NCBI RefSeq assembly: GCF_009796805.1
Contig: NZ_CP047029.1
Coordinates: forward strand, 3,176,001 to 3,240,000
Source of the DNA: Algibacter sp. L1A34
GTDB taxonomy: Bacteria; Bacteroidota; Bacteroidia; Flavobacteriales; Flavobacteriaceae
Length of the DNA: 64,000 nt
Reading direction: 5' to 3'
The position numbers were made by a program, and so were the translations under genes. Below the pieces are notes generated by a model. It made no database searches. It saw only the letters and a program-made list of their open reading frames with translations, and was not told where the DNA came from. Position 1 is the stretch's first letter; each line of letters begins with the position of its first letter. Positions 39,122-48,136 of this stretch are shown here, one piece after another.

Positions 39122-41419
39122 ATGAGCAGTTCAGCAAAAGATAAAGCAAAAACACCAGAGGGGTTTACCAATTTAAAAACGGAAGCTCCACCAAAAAACA
39201 CGGTAGGTTTTGCCGCTTTAAAAGCAGCTGCAACACAGGTTAATAAATATATGAAAGCTTCTGATGCGTTGAAGCTATCATTAAAAATAAATCAGAAAGG
39301 TGGTTTTGATTGCCCAGGTTGTGCTTGGCCAGATCCAGATGATGAACGTTCTGCTATTGGTGAATATTGCGAAAATGGTATGAAAGCCATTGCAGAAGAA
39401 GCTCAAAATAAAACAATAAATCGAGACTTTTTTGCAAAATATTCTGTGGATGAATTGGCCGATTTTACCGATTTCGAAATTGGTAAATCTGGTCGTTTAG
39501 CAGAACCTATGTTTTTGCAGGAAGGGGCTAAACATTATCAACCCATTTCTTGGGAAACTGCTTTTGAGAAAGTGGGAAGCCATTTAAATGCGCTAGATAA
39601 TCCTGACGAAGCTGCTTTTTATACATCAGGAAGAACGACGAATGAGGCGGCATTCTTATATCAATTATTTGTGCGAGAATTTGGGACTTCAAATTTACCC
39701 GATTGTTCGAATATGTGTCATGAAGCCAGTGGAAGTGCGCTTACTGAAACTTTAGGTATTGGTAAAGGTTCGGTGAAATTAGACGATTTATATAAAGCTG
39801 AAGTGGTTATGGTTATTGGTCAAAACCCAGCAACCAATCACCCAAGAATGCTTAGTGCTTTAGAGAAATGTAAAAATAATGGAGGTAAAATAATAGCGAT
39901 TAATCCATTGCCAGAAGCGGGTTTAATTAAATTCACCGATCCTCAAAACCCTATAAAACTATTAACTGGAGGCACAAAATTAGCAGATGTATTTGTACCA
40001 ATTACTATAAACGGCGATGTTGCTTTTATAAAGGCAATTCTTTTAAAATTATTAGAAAAAGAGGAGGAGCTAGGTAATGTTTTTGATAAACATTTTATTG
40101 AAGAATATACTAGCGATTACAACGCGTTTATAGCAGATTTAAAAACTTATAATTTTGATGAATGCCTAAAAGCTTCGGGTGTTTCTTTAGATATTTTTAA
40201 TCAAACTTTCGATTTAATATTAAATAATGAAAAAATTATTGTGTGTTGGGCCATGGGTTTGACGCAGCATGAAAATGCGGTAGATAATATTCGAGAGCTT
40301 ATAAATTTACTTTTATTAAAAGGAAGTATTGGTAAGGAAGGAGCAGGAACTTGTCCTGTTCGTGGGCACTCTAACGTGCAAGGTGATAGAACAGTTGGTA
40401 TATGGGAATCGGCTCCTCAAGCTTTTTTAGATAAAATTGAAAGCAAATATGGTTTTAAGCCGAGTGCAAAACATGGTTTTTCAGTTATTGAAACCATTAA
40501 AGGCATGTATGAGAAAAAGGTGAAAGTATTTTTTGGTTTAGGTGGTAATTTTATTTCTGCTGTACCCGATACAGGTTATTCTGCCCAAGGTTTGGCTAAT
40601 TGCAATTTAACCGTGCATGTAAGTACAAAATTGAATCGTTCGCATTTAGTTACAGGTAAAGAAGCTTTAATTTTACCATGTTTAGGTCGTACCGAAAAAG
40701 ATTATCAAAAATCTGGCGAACAGGTGCAAAGCGTAGAGAATTCAATGGGTGTAGTATCATCTACTAAAGGTATTCTAGAACCATGTTCTGATGCTTTATT
40801 AAGTGAGGTTGCTGTAGTTTGTGGAGTAGCGCATGCTACTTTAAAAAGTAAAACTAAAGTGAAGTGGTTATCTTATAAGGACGATTATAAATTGGTTCGA
40901 GATGATATTGCTGAAGTGGTTTCTGGTTTCGAGGATTACAATACGCGTTTAAAAAATCCTTCAGGCTTTTATTTACCAAATGGGGCTCGCGTTAGAAAAT
41001 TTAATACCAAAACAGGAAAAGCTAATTTTTCTGTCAATAAACTTCCTGAATGGAAATTAAAGGATGATGAATTGATAATGATGACAATACGTAGTCACGA
41101 TCAATTTAATACCACAATTTACGGATTAGATGATCGCTACAGAGGTGTTTTTAACGAACGTCGTATTATTTTTATGAACCGTGAAGACATGAAGGTACGA
41201 GGCTTAACAGAACATCAGGTGGTTAATTTAAAGTCGGAATTTAAAGGTGTTAAACGCCATGCTAACAACTTTAAGGTTGTTGGTTATGATATTCCTAAAA
41301 ACTGCTGTGCTACGTATTTTCCTGAAACAAATGTACTGGTGCCACTAGATAGTTTTGCGCATACCGCGAAGACTCCAGCGTCTAAAAGTGTGGTGATTAC
41401 GGTAGAAGCATCTGTTTAA
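39122..41419 (+). CDS. FdhF/YdeP-family molybdopterin oxidoreductase
   Basis: A 765-residue Mo-bis-MGD enzyme of the FdhF/YdeP type. Near residue 60 is GFDCPGCAWPD, a CxxC that stands where the [4Fe-4S] site of other family members would be. LPDCSNMCHEASGSALTETLGIGKG marks the molybdopterin region and VRGHSNVQGDRTVGI the second cofactor segment; the C-terminal MoCo-binding domain is present (DDELIMMTIRSHDQFNTTIYGLDDRYRGV). The substrate is unknown: formate dehydrogenase activity is not certain, and E. coli YdeP was linked to acid resistance. It is 164 nt before nirB, so it may share nitrate control or molybdenum supply. Confidence 0.85.
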   Translation: MSSSAKDKAKTPEGFTNLKTEAPPKNTVGFAALKAAATQVNKYMKASDALKLSLKINQKGGFDCPGCAWPDPDDERSAIGEYCENGMKAIAEEAQNKTINRDFFAKYSVDELADFTDFEIGKSGRLAEPMFLQEGAKHYQPISWETAFEKVGSHLNALDNPDEAAFYTSGRTTNEAAFLYQLFVREFGTSNLPDCSNMCHEASGSALTETLGIGKGSVKLDDLYKAEVVMVIGQNPATNHPRMLSALEKCKNNGGKIIAINPLPEAGLIKFTDPQNPIKLLTGGTKLADVFVPITINGDVAFIKAILLKLLEKEEELGNVFDKHFIEEYTSDYNAFIADLKTYNFDECLKASGVSLDIFNQTFDLILNNEKIIVCWAMGLTQHENAVDNIRELINLLLLKGSIGKEGAGTCPVRGHSNVQGDRTVGIWESAPQAFLDKIESKYGFKPSAKHGFSVIETIKGMYEKKVKVFFGLGGNFISAVPDTGYSAQGLANCNLTVHVSTKLNRSHLVTGKEALILPCLGRTEKDYQKSGEQVQSVENSMGVVSSTKGILEPCSDALLSEVAVVCGVAHATLKSKTKVKWLSYKDDYKLVRDDIAEVVSGFEDYNTRLKNPSGFYLPNGARVRKFNTKTGKANFSVNKLPEWKLKDDELIMMTIRSHDQFNTTIYGLDDRYRGVFNERRIIFMNREDMKVRGLTEHQVVNLKSEFKGVKRHANNFKVVGYDIPKNCCATYFPETNVLVPLDSFAHTAKTPASKSVVITVEASV

Positions 41420-41544
41420 ATCCTGATATTTTCATAATTCACAATCCTGTTTTTTGCCTAATACTTAATTAAATGATTGTCAATTTAGGAAATATGTAAT
41501 TATTAAGGGGCTACGTAAAAAACTATGTGATTAAGTATTAAAAT

Positions 41545-41560
41545 TAAGTAAAATTACTTA
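41545..41560. promoter_or_regulatory. Palindromic operator TAAGTA-N4-TACTTA at nirB
   Basis: TAAGTAAAATTACTTA has perfect six-base arms around AAAT. Its right end supplies the TA of the -7 box TAGTTTTG (41559-41566), so a bound protein would touch the promoter directly. The same arrangement occurs before narK (48095). The TACTTA arm resembles the NarL heptamer TACYYMT, which matters because a NarXL-like pair is encoded nearby. Confidence 0.7.
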
Positions 41561-41566
41561 GTTTTG
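41559..41566 (+). promoter_or_regulatory. Predicted -7 box of nirB operon
   Basis: TAGTTTTG is an exact TAnnTTTG box, 18 nt before the nirB ATG. Its first two bases are shared with the palindromic operator. Confidence 0.65.
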
Positions 41567-41583
41567 TATCAAATACGTAGTTT

Positions 41584-44097
41584 ATGAAAAATATCATAGT
41601 TGTTGGAAATGGAATGGTTGGTTATAAATTTTGTGAAAAATTTGCAGCACAATCTGGAAATGAGTCATTTAAAGTAACGGTTTTTGGTGAAGAACCTCGC
41701 CCAGCGTACGATCGTGTACACTTAAGTGAGTTTTTTGAAAACCAAGATGCGAAAGCTTTAGAAATGGCGCCTGCCGAATGGTATGCTGAAAATGGTATAG
41801 AATTAATAACAGGTGAACGTGTTAGTGATATTCATCGATCTACAAAAACCATTACAACAGTAAAAGATCGTGAGTTTTCATACGACTACTTAGTTTTAGC
41901 CACGGGATCATCGGCTTTTGTTCCACCAATAAAAGGTGTTGAGAAAGAAGGTGTTTTTGTATATAGAACTATTGAGGATTTAGAAGGTATGCTTGCTTAT
42001 GCTGAAAAAATTAAAAAAACAAATCCTAATCCTAGAGCTGCCGTACTTGGTGGAGGGTTATTAGGTTTAGAGGCTGGTAAAGCTGCTATGGATATGGGGT
42101 TAGAACCACATATTGTAGAGTTTGCTTCCAAATTAATGCCAAGACAATTAGATTCACGTAGTAGCCAAGTGCTTCAATTAAAATTGGAGTCTATTGGTTT
42201 AAATATTCACCTAAGTAAAGCAACCAATCAAATTTTAGGAGATAAAGCGATTACAGGAATGGAGTTTGGAGAAGACGACGTTTTAGATTGCGATATGCTT
42301 ATTATTTCAGCAGGAATTAGACCAAGAGATGAGCTTGGAAAAACTTGTGGTTTAGAAATGGGCGTACGTGGAGGTATTGTGGTTGATAACAAGATGCAAA
42401 CATCGGACGATAGTATTTATGCTATAGGTGAAATTGCGCTTTACAATCAAATGATTTTTGGATTAGTTGCTCCAGGTTATGATATGGCTGGTGTTGCGGT
42501 TGACCAAATTTTAGGTAAAGCTGAAAGTTTAATGCCTGCCGAAATTGATATGTCTACCAAATTAAAATTAATTGGTGTAGATGTAGCGAGTTTTGGAGAA
42601 CCTTTTATGCCTGCATCAAAAGGGCATTCAGTTATTTTTGAAAATAAAACACAACATTTATATAAAAGAATTAATGTCAGTCTCGACGGTAAAAGTCTAT
42701 TAGGAGGAATTTTGGTTGGTGATGCATCGGATTATAATATGCTACATCAAGTATACTTAAATGGCATGGCGATTCCTGAAGATGCCGCACAATTAATATT
42801 GCCAGCAACAGAAGGCGGTGCTTTTGGTAGCGCTTTAGATTTACCAGATACGGCACAAATTTGTTCTTGTGAAAATGTAAGTAAAGGTCAAATTTGTGGC
42901 GCCATTAAAGATGGTTCTTGCGAAGATTTAGCAGGTGTCATTTCATCTACTAAAGCCAGTACAAGTTGTGGAGGTTGTAAACCTATGGTTACCGATTTGG
43001 TAAATGAAACTTTAAAATCTCTTGGTAAAACGGTTAAAAATGTAATTTGTGAGCATTTTGAATATAGTCGTCAAGAATTATATGGCATTATAAAAATTAA
43101 AAAATTAACGTCTTTTGACGATGTTCTTGATACTTGTGGAACAGGGCATGGTTGCGAAACATGTAAACCATTAGTGTCTTCTATTTTTGCAAGTTTATAT
43201 AATTTCACTCCGAATAAAGAAGATGTTACACAAGATACAAATGATAAATTCTTAGCCAACATACAACGTAACGGAACGTATTCTGTTGTTCCAAGAATTG
43301 CTGGTGGAGAAATTACACCTGAAGGTTTAATTGTTTTAGGTACAATTGGTTCTAAATATAATTTATATACTAAAATTACCGGAGGTGCTCGTATCGATTT
43401 CTTTGGTGCAGAGTTAAACGATTTACCTGCTATTTGGAAAGAGTTGATTGATGCTGGTTTTGAAAGTGGACATGCCTATGGAAAATCTTTAAGAACAGTA
43501 AAAAGTTGTGTAGGTTCTACTTGGTGTCGTTATGGTTTAGATGAAAGTATTTCTTTTGCTATAGAATTAGAAAACAGATATAAAGGTTTACGCTCCCCAC
43601 ATAAATTAAAAGGTGGTGTTTCAGGATGTATTCGTGAATGTGCCGAAGCTCGTGGAAAAGATTTTGGTGTCATTGCTGTAGAAGGCGGATGGAATTTATA
43701 TGTTGGTGGAAATGGTGGTGCAACCCCAAGACATGCAGAGTTATTAGCTGAGAAAATCGATAACGAAACGGTTTTAAAATATTTAGATCGTTACTTAATG
43801 TACTACATACAAACTGCAGCACCGTTAATGAGAACTGCTGCTTGGCTGGATAAATTAGAAGGTGGTATTGAGCAATTGAAAAAAATTGTTATTGAAGACA
43901 GTTTAAATATTGCTCCAGAATTAGAAAAGGAGATGCAGTTTTTAGTTGATGCTTACGAGTGTGAGTGGAAACAAGCGATAGAGAATGATAAAACTAAAAA
44001 ACGTTTTAATCATTTTGTAAACTCAGATGATAGAGATGATAATTTAGTATTTGTTCCTTTACGTGATCAAAAAATGCCAGAACATTGGAAAAACTAA
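41584..44097 (+). CDS. nirB: NADH-dependent nitrite reductase large subunit
   Basis: Reduces nitrite to ammonium in the cytoplasm with siroheme. The 837-residue protein has an N-terminal FAD/NAD domain (IVVGNGMVGYKF; GGGLLGLEAGKAAMDMGL), two [2Fe-2S] BFD-type regions (ICSCENVSKGQ... CGGCKPM; TCGTGHGCETCKPLV), then the siroheme domains. Siroheme/[4Fe-4S] ligands are C-x5-C in KSCVGSTWC and C-x3-C in SGCIRECAEA, followed by FGVIAVEGGWNLYVGGNGG. All cofactor sites are intact. It starts the nirB-nirD-DUF4202-kinase operon. Confidence 0.95.
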   Translation: MKNIIVVGNGMVGYKFCEKFAAQSGNESFKVTVFGEEPRPAYDRVHLSEFFENQDAKALEMAPAEWYAENGIELITGERVSDIHRSTKTITTVKDREFSYDYLVLATGSSAFVPPIKGVEKEGVFVYRTIEDLEGMLAYAEKIKKTNPNPRAAVLGGGLLGLEAGKAAMDMGLEPHIVEFASKLMPRQLDSRSSQVLQLKLESIGLNIHLSKATNQILGDKAITGMEFGEDDVLDCDMLIISAGIRPRDELGKTCGLEMGVRGGIVVDNKMQTSDDSIYAIGEIALYNQMIFGLVAPGYDMAGVAVDQILGKAESLMPAEIDMSTKLKLIGVDVASFGEPFMPASKGHSVIFENKTQHLYKRINVSLDGKSLLGGILVGDASDYNMLHQVYLNGMAIPEDAAQLILPATEGGAFGSALDLPDTAQICSCENVSKGQICGAIKDGSCEDLAGVISSTKASTSCGGCKPMVTDLVNETLKSLGKTVKNVICEHFEYSRQELYGIIKIKKLTSFDDVLDTCGTGHGCETCKPLVSSIFASLYNFTPNKEDVTQDTNDKFLANIQRNGTYSVVPRIAGGEITPEGLIVLGTIGSKYNLYTKITGGARIDFFGAELNDLPAIWKELIDAGFESGHAYGKSLRTVKSCVGSTWCRYGLDESISFAIELENRYKGLRSPHKLKGGVSGCIRECAEARGKDFGVIAVEGGWNLYVGGNGGATPRHAELLAEKIDNETVLKYLDRYLMYYIQTAAPLMRTAAWLDKLEGGIEQLKKIVIEDSLNIAPELEKEMQFLVDAYECEWKQAIENDKTKKRFNHFVNSDDRDDNLVFVPLRDQKMPEHWKN

Positions 44098-44162
44098 ATT
44101 ATATTAAGCAAAAATAACAACGGTTTATTTTTAAAATTCACAGTAATAAATAAAATAAAATT

Positions 44163-44540
44163 ATGGATACAATACTTTCTCAATATAAAGCTACTGCAAT
44201 AAGCGATGTTACTGTTTGGTTTAAGGCGGGTGCTGTTGCCGATTTTTTTGAAAACGGAGGAGGATGTGTAAAATATAAAGGAAAGCAAATAGCTGTTTTT
44301 AATTTTACAAGAACAAAACAATGGTTTGCCTGTCAAAATGTATGTCCACATAAAATGGAAATGGTCTTATCAAGAGGTATGTTAGGCGATGATAAAGGAG
44401 TTCCTAAAGTAGCTTGTCCATTACATAAAAAAACATTCTCATTAGAAACAGGTGAGAATTTAAATGGAGATTTAGATGCCATTGCAACTTATCCTGTTAA
44501 GATTGAAGAAGAAAATGTGTATATTGGCTTTTCAGATTAA
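44163..44540 (+). CDS. nirD: Nitrite reductase small subunit with Rieske ligands
   Basis: A 125-residue partner of NirB. The Rieske fold is intact with Cys61-x-His63 (CPH) and Cys85-x2-His88 (CPLH), so it can bind a [2Fe-2S] cluster; in E. coli NirD these ligands are missing. It begins 65 nt after nirB and ends 11 nt before the next gene. Probable role: electron transfer or stabilisation of the reductase. Confidence 0.92.
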   Translation: MDTILSQYKATAISDVTVWFKAGAVADFFENGGGCVKYKGKQIAVFNFTRTKQWFACQNVCPHKMEMVLSRGMLGDDKGVPKVACPLHKKTFSLETGENLNGDLDAIATYPVKIEEENVYIGFSD

Positions 44541-44551
44541 AAAATGAAAAG

Positions 44552-45136
44552 ATGAAACCTACAAGATTTGAAACTGCAATTGCTTTAATTGATAAAAAAA
44601 ATGCTGAAGATGTGAATACGTATTCCGTTTCGGGTATGGAGTATCCAAAGGAATTATTGTATTCGCAACGCATGAGTAGAACCTTGTTACAGTTTGATTC
44701 AAATGCTTCTAAAGCCTTGCAAATAGCAGCTAGAGCACAGCATATTTGCCGTTGGAAAAGTGCTAGAAATGAATATCCAATGGATCGTGCTGGTTATTTA
44801 AAATGGCGTCAAGATTTAAAACAAATGCATGCTGAATTAACCAGTGATATTTTGAAGGAAGTAGGTTATGACGATGAATTTATAGATCGTGTTAAGGCTA
44901 TTGTACTTAAAAAACTAATTAAGAAAAATAAAGAATCTCAGACTATTGAGGATGTTATTTGTTTAGTCTTTCTTGATTTTTACTTCGATGAATTTGCTGC
45001 TAAACACAGCGATGAAAAAATAATTGATATTCTACAAAAAACTTGGAAAAAAATGTCTGATGAAGGCCATGCCGAGGCATTGAAAATTAAGTTTTCCGAA
45101 AAGAGTTTGGCTTTAGTAAAACAAGCTATTTCTTAA
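44552..45136 (+). CDS. DUF4202-type protein linked to nitrite reductase
   Basis: A 194-residue soluble protein, of the DUF4202 family as far as I can tell. It is mostly helical, with HICRWKSARNEYPMDRAGYLKWR (an H-x-x-R-W pattern), LHAELTSDILKEVGYDDEFIDRV and LVFLDFYFDEFA. HD-domain-like His/Asp positions (AAR-AQHICRW; VFLDF) may bind metal, but this is inference. It is placed 11 nt after nirD and 13 nt before the kinase gene. The family is recurrent beside nitrate genes; function is unknown. Confidence 0.75.
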   Translation: MKPTRFETAIALIDKKNAEDVNTYSVSGMEYPKELLYSQRMSRTLLQFDSNASKALQIAARAQHICRWKSARNEYPMDRAGYLKWRQDLKQMHAELTSDILKEVGYDDEFIDRVKAIVLKKLIKKNKESQTIEDVICLVFLDFYFDEFAAKHSDEKIIDILQKTWKKMSDEGHAEALKIKFSEKSLALVKQAIS

Positions 45137-45149
45137 AATTTTATGTAAT

Positions 45150-46970
45150 ATGACAAAAAACGGCAATTCTTTAGATCAGCGTACGTTTGGTAAATTGAGT
45201 CGTTTATATATTATTGCCTTAAGTACCATTGCTTTATCGGTAATTTTAAGTAATATTTTTGTTCGCCAGCATTTAAAGGCGCAGCAAAGCGATTCTACTG
45301 TTATAAATGTGGCGGGTAGGCAACGTATGCTGAGTCAAAAACTTACCAAAGAGATTTTATTGCTTGCTACTGCAGAAACTCCAGAAGCAAGAACTGTTAT
45401 TAAAGATCGGTTAAAGAAAACATTGTTGCTTTGGCAATTATCCCATAATGCTTTGCAGGAAGGGGATGCTGAGCTAGGTTTACCTGCGAAAAATAGCAAA
45501 GATATTTCCATAAAATTTAAAGCATTAAATGTTGTTTTTGAAGTTATAGAAGAAGCTGCACAGCGCATTATTTCTAGTGTTGAAAGTAATGAGGAGTTGA
45601 CATCAGTAAGTTTTAATAAAGATGTTAATTTGGTAAGAGATAACGAGGGTGATTTCTTGTTAATCATGGATCAAATAGTTAATCAGTACAGTTTAGAAGC
45701 GGATCAAAAAGTACGCTGGTTAGGCAAGTTGGAAACGCTTTTGATGGTTTTGACCTTAGTCATTTTATTAGGAGAATTACTCTTTATATTCTGGCCAACG
45801 GCAAAATCGGTTAGAGCAACGCTCGCCGAATTATTAAAAGCTGAAAAGCATGCAAAAAAAATGGCCTTCGATGCTGATGAGTTAAGCTTTGCAAAAGAAA
45901 AATCTATCAAAGAATTACGTGCTTTAAGTCAGGCAATGGATGAGACTCTGTTGTTTGCACGTATTCTATCTAGCGGACAAATTATTCACATTGGTAATAA
46001 GTTTTCAAGACGCTTTAAATTCTCTAGGTTTAATGATACGGCTATGTTTTGGAATGTTATGTCTTCTGTGGAAAGTGAAAAAATAGCATTTGAAAATTTA
46101 GTAACAAAATATAAAAAAACAGGTTGGCAAGGCGAAGTAAAGGCTACTACTAAAGAAGATGAAAGCGTTTGGTTAGAGATGGCAATTATTCCGTTTAGCC
46201 CAAATGATGAAAAAACGGAATTATTAATTATAGCTTCGGAAATTACAGAACGAAAAGCGGGACAATTAGAAATTGAACGCTTAAATAAAAAGAATTTTCA
46301 GGAAGAGATAAGTCAGCAAAAAATTATTTCTAGTAAAATTATTGAGAATCAAGAAAAGGAGCAAAACCGTATAGCTAAAGATGTTCATGATGGTATTGGA
46401 CAAATGCTCACGGGTTTAAAATATAATTTGGAAAGCATAAATATTAATGATATAGAAAAAACGGCTTCCAAAATAGAACACCTTAAAGAACTTACCACTA
46501 ATATTATAAAAGGTGTGCGTACGGCAACGTTTAATTTAACACCGCCGGAATTATCTGATCATGGTATTGTACCAGCAATAATTAAACTTACAAAAGAATT
46601 GGCAAGACTTACCGGAAAGGATATTGTGTTTTTTAATAAAACCGATTTTTCTGATCGGTTAGATTCTTTAGTTGAAATAAATATTTATAGAATAACTCAA
46701 GAAGCGATTAATAATGCCATAAAATATGCCGATTCCACTCATATTTTGGTGTCTTTAACTCATAGCAAAAATATACTAAGTATTGTTATTGATGATAACG
46801 GAAAAGGTTTTGATCCTCAAAATGTGAAAAACTTCAAAAATGCCGATGGAGGTATGGGTATGACTTTTATGAAAGAACGCATAAAGTATATCGATGGTCG
46901 TTTATTTTTAAGTTCAGAAGAAGGAAAAGGAACTCGAGTTACTTTAAATATTCCTTTAAATGATGATTGA
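45150..46970 (+). CDS. NarX-like nitrate/nitrite sensor histidine kinase
   Basis: A 606-residue membrane kinase. TM1 is about 20-40 and TM2 about 190-212; between them, residues 48-64 read DSTVINVAGRQRMLSQK, which is the P-box of NarX/NarQ (nitrate-binding) and of PilJ-type domains. A coiled coil, a PAS domain (about 258-365), a HisKA_3 helix with the phospho-His in DVHDGIGQMLTGL and the HATPase domain follow, with DDNGKGFDP and GMGMTFMKERI. Nitrate or nitrite is the probable signal. It is the last gene of the nirB operon and pairs with the NarL-like regulator 160 nt downstream. Confidence 0.88.
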   Translation: MTKNGNSLDQRTFGKLSRLYIIALSTIALSVILSNIFVRQHLKAQQSDSTVINVAGRQRMLSQKLTKEILLLATAETPEARTVIKDRLKKTLLLWQLSHNALQEGDAELGLPAKNSKDISIKFKALNVVFEVIEEAAQRIISSVESNEELTSVSFNKDVNLVRDNEGDFLLIMDQIVNQYSLEADQKVRWLGKLETLLMVLTLVILLGELLFIFWPTAKSVRATLAELLKAEKHAKKMAFDADELSFAKEKSIKELRALSQAMDETLLFARILSSGQIIHIGNKFSRRFKFSRFNDTAMFWNVMSSVESEKIAFENLVTKYKKTGWQGEVKATTKEDESVWLEMAIIPFSPNDEKTELLIIASEITERKAGQLEIERLNKKNFQEEISQQKIISSKIIENQEKEQNRIAKDVHDGIGQMLTGLKYNLESININDIEKTASKIEHLKELTTNIIKGVRTATFNLTPPELSDHGIVPAIIKLTKELARLTGKDIVFFNKTDFSDRLDSLVEINIYRITQEAINNAIKYADSTHILVSLTHSKNILSIVIDDNGKGFDPQNVKNFKNADGGMGMTFMKERIKYIDGRLFLSSEEGKGTRVTLNIPLNDD

Positions 46971-47081
46971 TTTTGTGTCTTTTTTGATATGTTAAGGAAT
47001 CGAGATATCATGTACAATTAAAGTTTTTAATCACTATCACATTACTTGCTATCACACCTAACTAACAATCCAATTCAAAAT

Positions 47082-47097
47082 TACGTAGCATTACTTA
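47082..47097. promoter_or_regulatory. Operator-like palindrome upstream of the NarL-like regulator
   Basis: TACGTA-GCAT-TACTTA differs from the nirB/narK palindrome by one base in the left arm and keeps the N4 spacer. It ends 9 bp before the exact -7 box TACTTTTG (47106-47113), unlike the overlapping sites at nirB and narK. Confidence 0.55.
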
Positions 47098-47105
47098 AAA
47101 AGTCT

Positions 47106-47113
47106 TACTTTTG
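47106..47113 (+). promoter_or_regulatory. Predicted -7 box of the regulator gene
   Basis: TACTTTTG is an exact TAnnTTTG match, 19 nt before the preferred start codon at 47132. Confidence 0.6.
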
Positions 47114-47131
47114 TACTTATAATTGTTATTT

Positions 47132-47797
47132 ATGGATATTATTAATGTTGTACTAGCAGATGATCATGTTTTAGTTCGCGATGGAATAAAAGCGCTTTTA
47201 GAAGATCAGTCTGGTATAGTTGTTATAGATGAAGCTTCGAATGGAAAAGAGGCTCTAGAGGTCATTAAAACCAATAAACCTCACGTACTAATTATAGATA
47301 TACGTATGCCTGAAATGAATGGTATTGATGCCGTTAGAGAGGTTAATAGATTATATACAGATGTTCGAACACTGGTACTGTCTATGCATGATTCCGAAGA
47401 ATATGTGTTACAAGCTATTCAAGCAGGAGCCGATGGTTACTTATTAAAAGGAGCAAGTAAAGAGGAGTTTTTAAAAGCCTTGAATAAAGTAGCTTCTGGT
47501 GGAAAATATTTTACGGGAGACGTATCGGCTATTATCATGAATAACTTTGTTAATGGTAATACAAATACTGCTGTTGCTCCAAAGGTAAAACCAATAGAAG
47601 ATCCATTTAAACTTACAAAACGAGAAAAACAAATACTTAATTTAGTACTTCAGCTAAAAAATAACAAAGATATTGCAGATGAGCTAAACATTAGTAAACG
47701 CACAGCAGAGGTGCATCGTTTTAACCTGATGAAAAAACTGGAAGTTAAAAATTTAATGGAACTATCTAATAAAGCCAAGGAATTCGGGTTAGAATAA
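47132..47797 (+). CDS. NarL/FixJ-type response regulator
   Basis: A 221-residue regulator. The receiver (1-120) has VVLADDH, Asp56 in IIDIRMP, SMH and LLKGAS; a LuxR/GerE helix-turn-helix (KLTKREKQILNLVLQLKNNKD ... ISKRTAEVHRFNLMKKL) is at 160-215. The ATG at 47132 is chosen because it starts right at the receiver; an ATG three codons upstream (47123) is possible. With the preceding kinase it forms the NarX/NarL-like pair likely to control nirB, narK and perhaps the reductase gene. Confidence 0.92.
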   Translation: MDIINVVLADDHVLVRDGIKALLEDQSGIVVIDEASNGKEALEVIKTNKPHVLIIDIRMPEMNGIDAVREVNRLYTDVRTLVLSMHDSEEYVLQAIQAGADGYLLKGASKEEFLKALNKVASGGKYFTGDVSAIIMNNFVNGNTNTAVAPKVKPIEDPFKLTKREKQILNLVLQLKNNKDIADELNISKRTAEVHRFNLMKKLEVKNLMELSNKAKEFGLE

Positions 47798-47845
47798 AAA
47801 TATTAGTCATAATTACTTACTAGTTTTAAGTAGTGTTTATATATT

Positions 47846-47889
47846 AGAGTTGTTAAGTTTTTTGATAAGCTTTTCAACTCTTTTTTTTT
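47846..47889 (+). terminator. Terminator after the NarL-like regulator
   Basis: AGAGTTG (47846-47852) pairs with CAACTCT (47875-47881), and a T9 run follows. Confidence 0.75.
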
Positions 47890-48094
47890 GCTTTATTTTA
47901 ATCAAAATTTAATTAATTTTTACTTATAATTATTTAATTATTATATGATTACGTGTTTTAGTATCTTCTACTAATTATCATAATATAAGTTTCTTCTTAA
48001 ATTTTAATATCATTTTACCAGATCCTCAAAAAGCTTAATCTAAAATTATCAATCTAGCATAAATTTATAAATACGTATATTTTTTCTTGTAAAT

Positions 48095-48110
48095 TAAGTA
48101 ATTATACTTA
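48095..48110. promoter_or_regulatory. Palindromic operator TAAGTA-N4-TACTTA at narK
   Basis: TAAGTAATTATACTTA repeats the nirB element, including the continuation into the -7 box TAGTTTTG (48109-48116). Flanking bases AAAT before and GTTTTGTA after are shared with nirB as well. Confidence 0.7.
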
Positions 48111-48136
48111 GTTTTGTAAGTATAAAATTATCAATT

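Larger units (their letters stand above)
47798..48136. other. Intergenic region between regulator and narK
   Basis: 339 nt without a gene. It holds the terminator at 47846, an AT-rich stretch and the narK promoter with its palindrome at 48095-48110. Confidence 0.65.

Noticed and set aside
39638-39650. Reverse-strand match to CATTCGTC in the FdhF gene
   Set aside because: Within coding sequence and without a -7 box at 62-64 bp; taken as chance.
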